A stretch of DNA of 64,000 nt. It comes from Pseudoalteromonas denitrificans DSM 6059 (GTDB lineage Bacteria > Pseudomonadota > Gammaproteobacteria > Enterobacterales > Alteromonadaceae). The position numbers and the translations under genes were made by a program. The notes under the pieces are model-generated. The model saw nothing but the letters and a program-made list of their open reading frames with translations, was not told the origin of the DNA and ran no database searches. The first letter of the stretch is position 1; the number at the start of each line of letters is the position of its first letter. The DNA is taken from positions 62,001 to 126,000 of the forward strand of contig NZ_FOLO01000003.1 of assembly GCF_900112265.1 (NCBI RefSeq), written 5' to 3'. Of this stretch, positions 18,125-27,505 are shown in pieces.

Positions 18125-20746
18125 ATGAAAATGCAATACAACTCACTTCATATAGCAATCAAATTGGGTCTCACACTCTCTGCTGGTTTATTATTTTCAG
18201 GGCTTGCTGTTGCTGTTGAAGAAACAGAAACAGCTGATAAAAATATCGAAAAAATTGCAGTTATAGGTTCAAGAGCCGCACCGCGTTCAATAGGCGAATC
18301 ACCTGTACCCATAGATATCATAGGGGGTGATGAAATGGGAAAAACAGGTAATACTGACATGTTAGAAATTTTAAAAGGCAGTGTTCCCTCTTTAAATGTA
18401 CATCAAAACCCAATTAGTGATGCGGCATCTCTTGTTCGCCCAGCAAACCTTAGGGGTTTACCTGCCGATAGTACACTCATTTTAGTTAATGGTAAGAGAC
18501 GTCATAAAGCATCTGTTATTGCCTTTTTAGGGGGTGGTATAAATGATGGCGCACAGGGTTCTGATATTTCAGTGATCCCTAGTATTGCATTAAAACAAGT
18601 AGAAGTGCTGCGTGATGGTGCAGCAGCGCAATATGGTTCAGATGCCATTGCTGGCGTAATGAATTTTGTGCTTGATGACTCGGCAGATGGTGGTTCTTTG
18701 GTTGTACGTCACGGCGAATATTTTGATGGTGATGGTACAGCCACTGAGGTCTCAGGCAATGTGGGTATGCCACTTACCAGAGATGGGTTTGTTAATTTAA
18801 GCTTTCAATATAAAAATGCAGATGCTACTAGTCGCAGTGTTCAACGTCCAGATGCCGCTGCTTTTATTAGCGCGGGTGTTCCAGGCGTTGCAGATCCAGC
18901 TCAGGTTTGGGGGTCTCCAGAAATCGAAGATGATATCACTTTATTTGGTAATGTTGGTCTAGATTTAGGTAATGATAAAGAATTTTATATGTTTGGCAAT
19001 TACTCTGAACGTGATGTTCGAGGTGGTTTTTACTATCGTAATCCCCATACACGTGGAACTGTTTTTTCAAATGATGATGGTGCAACTTTATTAGTTGGTG
19101 ACCTAACTCCAGGCCCTGTAGGGCAAATAAATGATGGATTAGGTATGGGTGATGGCATAGATTGTCCTATCATCCCAATAACGACAGGTGATGTTACTAG
19201 CCAACAAAATTATATAGATGGGATCGCAAATAACCCAAACTGTTTTGCATTTAATGAAATGCTTCCGGCTGGGTTTACACCTAACTTTGGCGGAAATATA
19301 ACCGATACTTCTTTAGCTATTGGTGTTAAAGGTGAGATTACAGATGGTTTTTTAGAAGGGGTTTATTTTGACTTGAGTGGTATTGTTGGTCGAAATGAGT
19401 CTCAATATTTTATTTTTGATACGATAAATGCATCATTAGGCCCTGATACGCCACGTGATTTTAACCCTGGTAAATATATTCAGTTAGAAAAAACATTTAA
19501 CTTAGATTTAGTGAGATCATTAGATATGAATCTTTATGATGATATAAATCTTGCAGGCGGTCTTGAGTGGCATGAAGAAACATTTGAGGTAGTAGCGGGT
19601 GATGTTGCTTCATTTACCCCTGGGCCTTTAACCTCACAAGGCTTTGGTATCGGGTCGAATGGCTTTCCAGGATTTCAACCTGCAGCAGCAGGTGTCAGCT
19701 CACGTCGTAACTATGCTGTATATATAGATGTTGAAGCACCAGTATCTGAAACCTTTTTACTAGGTGGTGCAGTAAGGTTTGAAGATTATGATAGTTTTGG
19801 CTCTACCACTAATTATAAACTTTTAGCACAGCTGAATGTAACTGATGATTTATCATTTAGAGGTTCTTTTAGTACGGGGTTCAGGGCACCGACAGTTGGT
19901 CAAGCAAATGTGAGTAACGTTCAGACTAACTTATCTGGCGGTGTATTGGTAGACTCAGCATTATTACCGCCAACAAACCCTATTTCATTACAACTAGGGG
20001 GTTCTGAATTACAACCTGAAGAATCTGAAAGTTATACCTTAGGCGCAGTTTATGAAAGTGGCGATTTTTTCTTAACGGTGGATTATTACAATATAGAGGT
20101 TGAAGACCGTATCAGCCAGTCAGAGAAAAAGACATTATCTGATGCTGACAAAGCATCACTTAAAGCAGCAGGTGTTCCTAATGTAGATAGCTTGCAACAA
20201 GTGAGCTTTTTTACAAATGACTTCGATACTACAACAGAAGGTGTCGATTTAGTTGTTAATTATACCGCAGAGTTATTTTCTGGAGATTCTACATTTAGCT
20301 TAGCTTATAACTGGAATGAAACTGATGTCACTCAATTCTCAGCAATAACAGGTGATTTTAAAGTAAGCCGTTTAGAAAATGATTTACCAAATCATAGAGG
20401 AACCTTAACATGGGCACAGGAATGGGAGTCTGTCGCCATGTTTACCCGCGCTAATTACTATGGCAAATATCAAGGCGTACATGTGGATTGGGATGCAACG
20501 GCAAATAATGCGGATGCTGCCGTTACTGTTGATGCCGAAATAAGCTATTTTGTAACTGACTCTATTACTTTATCTCTTGGTGCACAAAATGTATTTGATC
20601 AAGAAGCTGAGAAAATAAATATTCCTGAAGCAAATAAACAAGAATTTGGTATTTCAAATAATTCTTGGGGTGGCAAATATTACGAAACTTCTCCTTTTGG
20701 TTTTAATGGAGGCTTTTACTATGTAAAAGCAACTTATAATTTTTAA
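18125..20746 (+). CDS. TonB-dependent receptor, tandem paralogue A
   Basis: This 873-residue outer-membrane receptor has a signal peptide (cleavage after AVAV-type residues near 30), a plug domain (about 40-185) with RPANLRGLPADSTLILVNGK and LRDGAAAQYGSDAIAGV, and a long barrel ending YYVKATYNF. It is clearly paralogous to the receptor at 21251 through the whole length, including the plug and the YETSPFGFNGG terminus. The type resembles large receptors annotated for iron complexes or carbohydrates; the ligand cannot be deduced. It has its own promoter region and a strong terminator, so the two copies are probably separate transcripts. Confidence 0.88.
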   Translation: MKMQYNSLHIAIKLGLTLSAGLLFSGLAVAVEETETADKNIEKIAVIGSRAAPRSIGESPVPIDIIGGDEMGKTGNTDMLEILKGSVPSLNVHQNPISDAASLVRPANLRGLPADSTLILVNGKRRHKASVIAFLGGGINDGAQGSDISVIPSIALKQVEVLRDGAAAQYGSDAIAGVMNFVLDDSADGGSLVVRHGEYFDGDGTATEVSGNVGMPLTRDGFVNLSFQYKNADATSRSVQRPDAAAFISAGVPGVADPAQVWGSPEIEDDITLFGNVGLDLGNDKEFYMFGNYSERDVRGGFYYRNPHTRGTVFSNDDGATLLVGDLTPGPVGQINDGLGMGDGIDCPIIPITTGDVTSQQNYIDGIANNPNCFAFNEMLPAGFTPNFGGNITDTSLAIGVKGEITDGFLEGVYFDLSGIVGRNESQYFIFDTINASLGPDTPRDFNPGKYIQLEKTFNLDLVRSLDMNLYDDINLAGGLEWHEETFEVVAGDVASFTPGPLTSQGFGIGSNGFPGFQPAAAGVSSRRNYAVYIDVEAPVSETFLLGGAVRFEDYDSFGSTTNYKLLAQLNVTDDLSFRGSFSTGFRAPTVGQANVSNVQTNLSGGVLVDSALLPPTNPISLQLGGSELQPEESESYTLGAVYESGDFFLTVDYYNIEVEDRISQSEKKTLSDADKASLKAAGVPNVDSLQQVSFFTNDFDTTTEGVDLVVNYTAELFSGDSTFSLAYNWNETDVTQFSAITGDFKVSRLENDLPNHRGTLTWAQEWESVAMFTRANYYGKYQGVHVDWDATANNADAAVTVDAEISYFVTDSITLSLGAQNVFDQEAEKINIPEANKQEFGISNNSWGGKYYETSPFGFNGGFYYVKATYNF

Positions 20747-20763
20747 TTAAAGAACAGCATACT

Positions 20764-20796
20764 AAAGGGCTTATCAGTGATAAGCCCTTTTTATTT
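20764..20796 (+). terminator. rho-independent terminator after receptor A
   Basis: AAAGGGCTTATC (20764-20775) and GATAAGCCCTTT (20779-20790) form a perfect 12-base stem with a 3-base loop, followed by TTATTT. Confidence 0.92.
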
Positions 20797-21238
20797 CTAC
20801 ATAAAAAGGGTTAAAGCCTCAACCCTTTTACATCTCTTAATAATATAATCTTACAATAAACGAATATATCCAATATTTGTTAATATTATGAATACTTGAT
20901 ATAGCAAGGATATCAATTTATAAAAATTAACAAAGTTATTATTATAAAAACCCAGCTTTCTCTATTTTCAATATAACTCAATTAAAACAGCCTCTTAAGT
21001 TCATTGTAATAAGTTGTAACTTCTATTTAAAGATACATTTAGTTAAAAATTATTTTTTATATGGAGGATTATCACTTTATATCTGTCTATTTAAATGAGG
21101 TTTAGTTACATCTTGTATACATAAAATAAACGATTGATAGTTATGTAAATAAATTGTATAGATAATAAAGAGATATAAACGCTCACAAACATTTTAGGGG
21201 TAAACATCCCTATAAATGAATAAAAATAAAATGATATC
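20797..21238. other. A+T-rich intergenic region upstream of receptor B
   Basis: This region of roughly 440 bases has no convincing reading frame. It must hold the promoter of receptor B. A short inverted repeat, AGGG...CCCT, lies at about 21195-21210. I see no recognisable operator, riboswitch or small RNA. Confidence 0.5.
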
Positions 21239-21250
21239 TGGGGATATACA
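21239..21250 (+). promoter_or_regulatory. ribosome-binding leader shared by the two tandem receptors (copy 2)
   Basis: Identical to the twelve bases before the first receptor (18113-18124). Confidence 0.6.
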
Positions 21251-23785
21251 ATGAAAAACAAATTCAACGTGCTGCATACAGCCGTTAAAATAGCGTTAAC
21301 CAGTACAGCTACAGCGGGTCTATTATTGTCTCAATCTGTTTATGCTGCTGATGAATCACAAGATAATAAAGCAGAAGAAAATATAGAGAAAATTGCCGTA
21401 GTTGGTACACGTGGTGCACCTAGGTCTATTGATGACTCACCTGTACCGGTTGATGTAATTGGCGGTGATGAATTAAGTAAGTCTGGTAATACAGACATGC
21501 TTGAAGTATTAAAAAGTACAGTGCCAGCATTTTCAGTACAAACAAATCCAATAAGTGATGCTGCTTCATTTATTCGTCCAGCAAATTTACGTGGTTTACC
21601 TGCCGATAGCACATTAATTTTGGTAAATGGTAAACGTCGTCACCGCTCCTCTGTAATTGCTTTACAAGGAGCAGGTATTAATGATGGTGCACATGGTGCT
21701 GATATTTCAGTTATTCCAAGTGCTGCTTTAAAGCAAGTCGAAATTTTACGTGATGGTGCAGCGGCACAATATGGTTCAGATGCAATTGCAGGTGTTATTA
21801 ATTTTGTATTAAACGACAGCGACGAAGGTGGTTCTATTTCTGCTCGCACAAGTGAGTATTATGAAGGGGATGGCAGAAGTTTTGAAGTTTCAGGAAATAT
21901 TGGTTTACCATTAACTGATGATGGCTTTGCTAATTTAAGCTTCCAATATAAAAATGCCGATGCAACAGATCGCAGCGTACAACGCCCTGATGCAGCTGCG
22001 ATGATTGCTGAAGGTAATACTGCAGTTAAAAATCCAGCACAAGTTTGGGGTTCTCCAGAAATAAAAGATGATTTAACTCTTTTCATAAATTCAGGTATTC
22101 AAATTAATGATGAAACCCAAGTATATGCTTTTGGTAACTATTCAGATAGAGAAGTAACGGGTGGTTATTACTTCCGTAATCCACTTAACCGAGGCGGTGT
22201 GTTTGGAGATGGTAATGGAAATTTATTAGTCGGTGATTTAACTGCCGATGGTTCAGGTAATTGTCCTGTAGTGCCTGTGACAGATAACAATGTACTCAAC
22301 GATCCTGCATATTTAGCTATGGCTGCAAATCCAAATTGTTTTAGCTTTAACTCAATGTTTCCTGGTGGTTTCACACCACAATTCACCGGTAAAATCGAAG
22401 ATAGCTCATTTGTAGCTGGCATTAAAGGTGAGTTTTCAGGGATTGATTATGATGTGAGTTTATCAACAGGTCAAAATGAGTCAGGTTACTGGCTAAGAGA
22501 TACAGTGAATGCTTCATTAGGTCCTGCGTCACCAACTGATTTTTACACTGGCTCTCATATTCAAAAAGAAACAGCTTTAAATATAGATCTTGTTAAAGAT
22601 ATTGATGTAACTTCAATCGAATTTTTAGTTATTGCTGGTGGCTTTGAGTATAGAGACGAAAGTTTTGAAGTTATTGCCGGACAACCTGAATCTTACGCGA
22701 AAGGTAACTTGTTTGAACAAGGTTTTAGTGATGGTTCAAATGGTTTCCCTGGTTTCAAACCCGAAGCCGCTGGAAAGTCTTCACGTTCAAACAGTGCTGT
22801 TTATGTGGATGTAGAAGCACAGTATACAGCAGACTTTTTAATGACCTATGCTGTTCGATATGAAAATTATGATAGTTTTGGTTCTGATACTAACTATAAA
22901 GTTGCAGCGCAATATAGTGTCACTGATGATTTCTCTTTAAGAAGTTCACTGAGCACAGGTTTTAGAGCGCCAACGGTTGGTCAAGAAAACTATCGTAATG
23001 TTCAAACTGCACTTGATGGTGGTGTATTGATAGATTCAGCATTAATTCCTTCAAATGATCCTATTGCTGTTGCATTAGGTGCAACAGAACTAACACCTGA
23101 AGAGTCTGAAAGTTTTGCAATTGGTGCTGTGTGGAATGTTTCTGACATTCATTTAACATTAGATTTATACCAAATTGATGTAACAGATCGCATTTCGCAA
23201 TCAGATAAATTTCCAGTAGATTCTAATGATCCAAGTAAAGGTAAAGTAAGTTTCTTTACTAATGATTTTGATACTAAAACATCAGGTCTTGATTTTGTAG
23301 CTGGTTATCGTATGGCTTTATTTGGGGGGGATGCAAGCTTTAATTTGGCTTATAACTACAACAAAACTGAAGTAACCAATCAAGGTAAGGTTACAACGGA
23401 CTTTAAAGTTTCACGTATTGAAAATGATATACCAAAACATAAAGGCACATTAGCCTGGACTCAATCGTGGGATAGCTTCTCTATGCTTGCTCGCGCTAAT
23501 TACTTTGGTGAGTTCCAAGGTGTGCATGCTGATTGGGATTCAACAGCCAATGATGTTGATGCTGCTGTAACTGTAGACCTAGATGTGACTTATTATTTAA
23601 CAGAAGATTTATCTGTAAGTGTTGGTGCACAAAACTTATTTGATAAATACCCAAATGAAGTTGCTGATTTTGTTGATGGCGGCGAGATATTACCGGGTGA
23701 CTTATTAGGTGCTAAATACTATGAAACTTCACCATTTGGTTTTAATGGTGGCTCTTATTACTTAAGAGCAACTTACAACTTCTAA
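21251..23785 (+). CDS. TonB-dependent receptor, tandem paralogue B
   Basis: This 844-residue paralogue of the preceding receptor has a signal peptide ending near VYA|ADES. Its plug (about 40-185) shares RPANLRGLPADSTLILVNGK and DGAAAQYGSDAIAGVI, and its barrel ends YYLRATYNF with the terminal Phe needed for BAM insertion. Differences are concentrated in predicted extracellular loops: B is about 30 residues shorter overall, including one loop near residue 330. That is what divergence of ligand specificity would look like (inference). A terminator follows. Confidence 0.88.
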   Translation: MKNKFNVLHTAVKIALTSTATAGLLLSQSVYAADESQDNKAEENIEKIAVVGTRGAPRSIDDSPVPVDVIGGDELSKSGNTDMLEVLKSTVPAFSVQTNPISDAASFIRPANLRGLPADSTLILVNGKRRHRSSVIALQGAGINDGAHGADISVIPSAALKQVEILRDGAAAQYGSDAIAGVINFVLNDSDEGGSISARTSEYYEGDGRSFEVSGNIGLPLTDDGFANLSFQYKNADATDRSVQRPDAAAMIAEGNTAVKNPAQVWGSPEIKDDLTLFINSGIQINDETQVYAFGNYSDREVTGGYYFRNPLNRGGVFGDGNGNLLVGDLTADGSGNCPVVPVTDNNVLNDPAYLAMAANPNCFSFNSMFPGGFTPQFTGKIEDSSFVAGIKGEFSGIDYDVSLSTGQNESGYWLRDTVNASLGPASPTDFYTGSHIQKETALNIDLVKDIDVTSIEFLVIAGGFEYRDESFEVIAGQPESYAKGNLFEQGFSDGSNGFPGFKPEAAGKSSRSNSAVYVDVEAQYTADFLMTYAVRYENYDSFGSDTNYKVAAQYSVTDDFSLRSSLSTGFRAPTVGQENYRNVQTALDGGVLIDSALIPSNDPIAVALGATELTPEESESFAIGAVWNVSDIHLTLDLYQIDVTDRISQSDKFPVDSNDPSKGKVSFFTNDFDTKTSGLDFVAGYRMALFGGDASFNLAYNYNKTEVTNQGKVTTDFKVSRIENDIPKHKGTLAWTQSWDSFSMLARANYFGEFQGVHADWDSTANDVDAAVTVDLDVTYYLTEDLSVSVGAQNLFDKYPNEVADFVDGGEILPGDLLGAKYYETSPFGFNGGSYYLRATYNF

Positions 23786-23799
23786 AAAACTCCCTATCA

Positions 23800-23844
23800 C
23801 ACTGACTTATATACAAAACATTGTAAATAAGTCGGTGTTTTTTT
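23800..23844 (+). terminator. rho-independent terminator after receptor B
   Basis: CACTGACTTAT (23800-23810) pairs with ATAAGTCGGTG (23827-23837), with one G-T pair, and a run of seven T follows. Confidence 0.85.
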
Positions 23845-23958
23845 ATGTCTAAATTTTGTTCGGAGGTAAAACGCTGGTAACCCCCTTTTTAGTCTCTACG
23901 ATTCCGAAATATTCGAATTATTTTTTTATAGCGTTAAATATTTTGTATTTATATATGT

Positions 23959-24864
23959 TTAACTATATTTCTTAAACCAGGCCATGACATCTAAAAATTG
24001 ATCATCGTGGGCTTTGGGATGAGTAAGCATATTTATATGATCGTAATTGTGCCCATGACCATATTTTTTGCCATAAAGGTTCATCTTTTGCTCGCCTTTA
24101 CCTGATTCGTCTATAAATTTTTGTATATCGATTGTTTGAGCAAGGGCTTTATCTTTAACTGCAGCAATATGCAGAATAGGCGGCAAAGATAAGTTTGAAA
24201 TTGCATCCCCATAATCAAATTTATCAAGTGGGTCAATCCAGGGAGCTATTTTTGCCCAGGCAACACTGTGCTGAAGTGATTTTGCTGTTTCATCATCAGA
24301 ACCCCAGCCTAATTTTTTAGCAGGCAAAAATCCTTTCTTTTTTACTATTTTAGGAGCAAGAAAGTACCAAAGTAAATTTGCTTTAAATAACTTTTCTGGA
24401 TGTTTATTATATAAAGAACGTTTAGATCCGAAATAAACACATGCCTTAATAGAGGAAATAGCTTCAGGGTAACGTGCTAAATAACTGTTCATCAAGACCC
24501 CTCCCCATGAATGTGCAATCCAATACTGAGGTGCTTCTCCTGTAAACTCTTTTATTTTATTTAAAAATATAGGGATATCCTCAATTATTGCCTCATTTTG
24601 ACCATAATCTGAATCAGCATTAATATTAGGTTTACTCTCCCCTCGTCCTCTTAAATCAGCAACAAAACAATTAAATCCCTGGTTTGCCAAAAAAGGAGCA
24701 AGCCCTCTGTTTTTATTGCTATAGAATATCTTTCCATTTTCTATGGCGCCATGTAAAAAAAATATTGCGGGGCCTGGTTTTTGTTCATGGAAAATATGCC
24801 TTAAATGTAAAGTTTGTTTACTGCAAAGAGGAATTAAAATTGAGGTTTGTTTAACGTAATTCAT
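23959..24864 (-). CDS. alpha/beta hydrolase
   Basis: This alpha/beta-hydrolase-fold protein is about 301 residues from ATG 24864; the in-frame TTG at 24885 is less likely. The oxyanion region is FFLHGAIENG, the nucleophile elbow is IAHSWGGV (Ser, an AxSxG variant of GxSxG), and a late His lies in DHINMLTH. No signal peptide is seen. The family covers esterases, lipases and thioesterases, and the substrate is unknown. It is a single gene, divergent from rlmF. Confidence 0.8.
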   Translation of the reverse strand: MNYVKQTSILIPLCSKQTLHLRHIFHEQKPGPAIFFLHGAIENGKIFYSNKNRGLAPFLANQGFNCFVADLRGRGESKPNINADSDYGQNEAIIEDIPIFLNKIKEFTGEAPQYWIAHSWGGVLMNSYLARYPEAISSIKACVYFGSKRSLYNKHPEKLFKANLLWYFLAPKIVKKKGFLPAKKLGWGSDDETAKSLQHSVAWAKIAPWIDPLDKFDYGDAISNLSLPPILHIAAVKDKALAQTIDIQKFIDESGKGEQKMNLYGKKYGHGHNYDHINMLTHPKAHDDQFLDVMAWFKKYS

Positions 24865-24991
24865 ATCTAAATCATTATTTACCAAATTAAAGACATCGTA
24901 CCAGTATAAAATAAAAACTAAAAGGCATAAACTAGAACCATAAAATGATTCAGTTTATAATGACATCCTTATTTATATTTTAGATTGATAT

Positions 24992-25939
24992 ATGACCCAT
25001 TCAACAATAAAGCCTAAATTACACCCTAGGAATAAGCATATAAATGGGTATGATTTTAAATTATTGACTCATGTTCTTCCCGAGTTAAAGTCATGCTTAA
25101 CTATTACACCAAGGTCTCAGCAAAGCATTGATTTCAGTAATAGTCTCTCTGTAAAGTTGTTAAATAAAGCACTTTTAAAAGCATGTTATAAAATAGATTT
25201 TTGGGATATACCCGACACTTATCTTTGCCCTGCTATCCCTGGAAGAGCAGATTATATTCACTATTTAGCTGATTTATTGTCACATGATAATCAAAATACC
25301 ATACCTACAGGGAAGAAAGTACGCGCATTAGACATAGGAACAGGCGCTAATCTGATATATCCGATATTAGGACAAAAAGAATATCAGTGGCATTTTTCTG
25401 CATCTGATATAGACCCTATTTCAGTCAAAATTGCAAAGCAACTTGTTCAATTTAATAATTTAAAAATAGACATCAGGCATCAGAAAAATAAAAGTAATAT
25501 ATTCACCCATTTGCTCACAACAAAAGATAGCTTTGATGTCACCTTATGTAATCCTCCGTTTCACGCCTCTCTTGATGAGGCAACAAAGGGTTCAAAGCGA
25601 AAATGGCAAAATTTAAATAAGGGTAGAAAGCAAAATGCTCCTGATACTAAACTTAATTTTGGCGGTCAAAATGCAGAGTTGTGGTGCCTAGGAGGGGAGT
25701 TAGAATTTATAAAAACGATGATCGCAGAAAGTGCTGAGTATAAAAATCAATGCTTATGGTTTACTTGTTTAGTCTCAAAAAAAGAAAACCTAATGCCGCT
25801 TTATAAAATATTAAAACAAGCAAATGTTGCACAATTTAAAACTGTTGATATGGCACAAGGTCAAAAAATGAGTCGATTTATAGCATGGAGCTTTTTAGAC
25901 AAAAATGAAAGACAAGTTTGGGCAAAAGAAAGCTGGTAA
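24992..25939 (+). CDS. rlmF: 23S rRNA (adenine1618-N6)-methyltransferase RlmF
   Basis: This 315-residue SAM-dependent methyltransferase is close to the E. coli RlmF length. It has the SAM-binding LDIGTGANLIYPI motif, the catalytic N6-adenine motif CNPPFHAS, and the family-specific CPAIPGRADYIHYLADLL upstream. It methylates A1618 of 23S rRNA. It is a single gene ending in a terminator hairpin, convergent with tdk. Confidence 0.93.
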   Translation: MTHSTIKPKLHPRNKHINGYDFKLLTHVLPELKSCLTITPRSQQSIDFSNSLSVKLLNKALLKACYKIDFWDIPDTYLCPAIPGRADYIHYLADLLSHDNQNTIPTGKKVRALDIGTGANLIYPILGQKEYQWHFSASDIDPISVKIAKQLVQFNNLKIDIRHQKNKSNIFTHLLTTKDSFDVTLCNPPFHASLDEATKGSKRKWQNLNKGRKQNAPDTKLNFGGQNAELWCLGGELEFIKTMIAESAEYKNQCLWFTCLVSKKENLMPLYKILKQANVAQFKTVDMAQGQKMSRFIAWSFLDKNERQVWAKESW

Positions 25940-25960
25940 TTAAACCAGCTTTAACTTTTT
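25929..25960. terminator. terminator hairpin between rlmF and tdk
   Basis: AAAGCTGGT (25929-25937) pairs with ACCAGCTTT (25944-25952) across a six-base loop, followed by AACTTTTT. It overlaps the end of rlmF. Confidence 0.8.
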
Positions 25961-26534
25961 AACTGAGGGCTTGTTTGTAATGTTTACGACACACTGAAAC
26001 ATAGCGATCATTACCCCCAATTTCAACCTGTGCGCCATCGGCAATCGCATTGCCACTTTCATCAGTACGAAGTACCATATTAGCTTTTCGCCCACAATGA
26101 CATACTGTTTTTAGTTCAATTAATTTATCCGCCCAAGCAAGCAAGTATTGCGCACCAATAAATAGCTCACCTCTAAAGTCGGTTCTCAGTCCATAACATA
26201 AAACAGGGATATTCAATTGGTCTACAACATCTGATATTTGTTGAACTTGTGTTTTTGTTAAAAACTGGCTTTCATCAATTAAAACACAATGCACTTTTTG
26301 ATTACTATGCAAATCTGCTATATAGGCATATAAGTTTGTATCTGCCATAAATAACTCTGCTTGCGCTTCTAAACCTATGCGAGAACTCACTTTGCCTTCA
26401 CCAAATCTATTATCGATTTTAGCTGTAAAAATAACAGGGTTCATTCCACGTTCTTTATAATTAAAAGCAGACTGCAACATAGTTGTTGATTTTCCTGCAT
26501 TCATTGCAGAGTAATAAAAGTAAAGTTGTGCCAT
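25959..26534 (-). CDS. tdk: thymidine kinase
   Basis: This 191-residue type II thymidine kinase phosphorylates thymidine to dTMP in the salvage pathway. The Walker A motif is SAMNAGKST at residues 9-17, VLIDESQF is the Walker B/catalytic region, and zinc-binding cysteines are visible in CHCGRKAN and near the end (CRKHY). Length matches bacterial Tdk. It is a single gene, convergent with rlmF. Confidence 0.95.
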   Translation of the reverse strand: MAQLYFYYSAMNAGKSTTMLQSAFNYKERGMNPVIFTAKIDNRFGEGKVSSRIGLEAQAELFMADTNLYAYIADLHSNQKVHCVLIDESQFLTKTQVQQISDVVDQLNIPVLCYGLRTDFRGELFIGAQYLLAWADKLIELKTVCHCGRKANMVLRTDESGNAIADGAQVEIGGNDRYVSVCRKHYKQALS

Positions 26535-26618
26535 TAATGTCTCAAATAGTTTAATTTAACGCATCGGGCTACTTTATATCATTATTACTAAAAAAGCATC
26601 GAAGATATGTTTTGTGCA

Positions 26619-27404
26619 TTAACTCTCAACATATTCTTGATAAATCTTGTCACTATCAAATGTTGTTAAAAACTGCCAGATTTTCTCAACCAAACTAGTA
26701 TTTTGTTGATAATAATTAATAGAAAAAATTAAGTAGCCCCGCTTTACATTAATGGGGGGAAACATAATTTCTAACTCTAGATTTAATGTCGCTAAATTTA
26801 TTTGTTTTCGATTATCTAATCGACATAGCGAAACAGCTGCATCTACGCGCTTTTTTTCTAATAAATAAATTGCTTGTTCAGCAGAGAGCGCTTCATGAAT
26901 AATGACAGGTAATTTATTGATAGTATTAATAATTGAATAACCTGCAGGCACTGCAATTACAGGTTTTTCCGTACTTTTTATATATGTACCATCCCAAGAA
27001 AAATTACTTACTTTATGCTTTATAAAACAAGTTGCATGGTTACTCATCGCTTTAGATTGATCGATTTTATTGTTAATCATTGGATATTTTGCAAATAAAG
27101 CACGCTCTTCACTATAACTTCCAATAATTGCATCAACTTTGTTACTTGCTAGATCATCTAAGCAACGCTTCCAAGGTTTTCGTATATAATTAATTTTGAC
27201 GGCATTAATTGATGAATCAATGTGGCGTATTATTTCAATACTTGCTCCTGGTTTTTCATTTGGTACAACTGAGCCAGCCCCTAAAAAATAAGGCGGTAAA
27301 GCTTTATCTTCGTAACAAAACAATAACTTTAGAGGGTTACTAGCAACAGCAACTTTAGGAGTGAAAGTAAGCAATAAAGATAAAAAAATTAATACAACTT
27401 TCAC
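26619..27404 (-). CDS. periplasmic solute-binding protein family 3 (amino-acid type)
   Basis: This 261-residue exported protein has a signal peptide (cleaved near VAVAS|NPL) and the two-lobe family-3 substrate-binding fold. The AspGly-type stretch KPGASIEIIRHI, DAIIGSYSEERA and VIAVPAGYS match that family. It starts at GTG 27404. No transporter permease genes are adjacent, so it may be an orphan sensor-type binding protein. The ligand is unknown. Confidence 0.78.
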   Translation of the reverse strand: MKVVLIFLSLLLTFTPKVAVASNPLKLLFCYEDKALPPYFLGAGSVVPNEKPGASIEIIRHIDSSINAVKINYIRKPWKRCLDDLASNKVDAIIGSYSEERALFAKYPMINNKIDQSKAMSNHATCFIKHKVSNFSWDGTYIKSTEKPVIAVPAGYSIINTINKLPVIIHEALSAEQAIYLLEKKRVDAAVSLCRLDNRKQINLATLNLELEIMFPPINVKRGYLIFSINYYQQNTSLVEKIWQFLTTFDSDKIYQEYVES

Positions 27405-27505
27405 TTAATTGGGCCTATAAACATATGTATTAAAACTAAAGTGTAGCCTATCATTACAATTCAGCTAACACTTTAGATTTTAAAATTAAATTATAGGAAT
27501 TAATT

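Noticed and set aside
20797-21238. Possible riboswitch or small RNA between the two receptors
   Set aside because: There is only A+T-rich sequence and one short inverted repeat, with no conserved riboswitch core visible.
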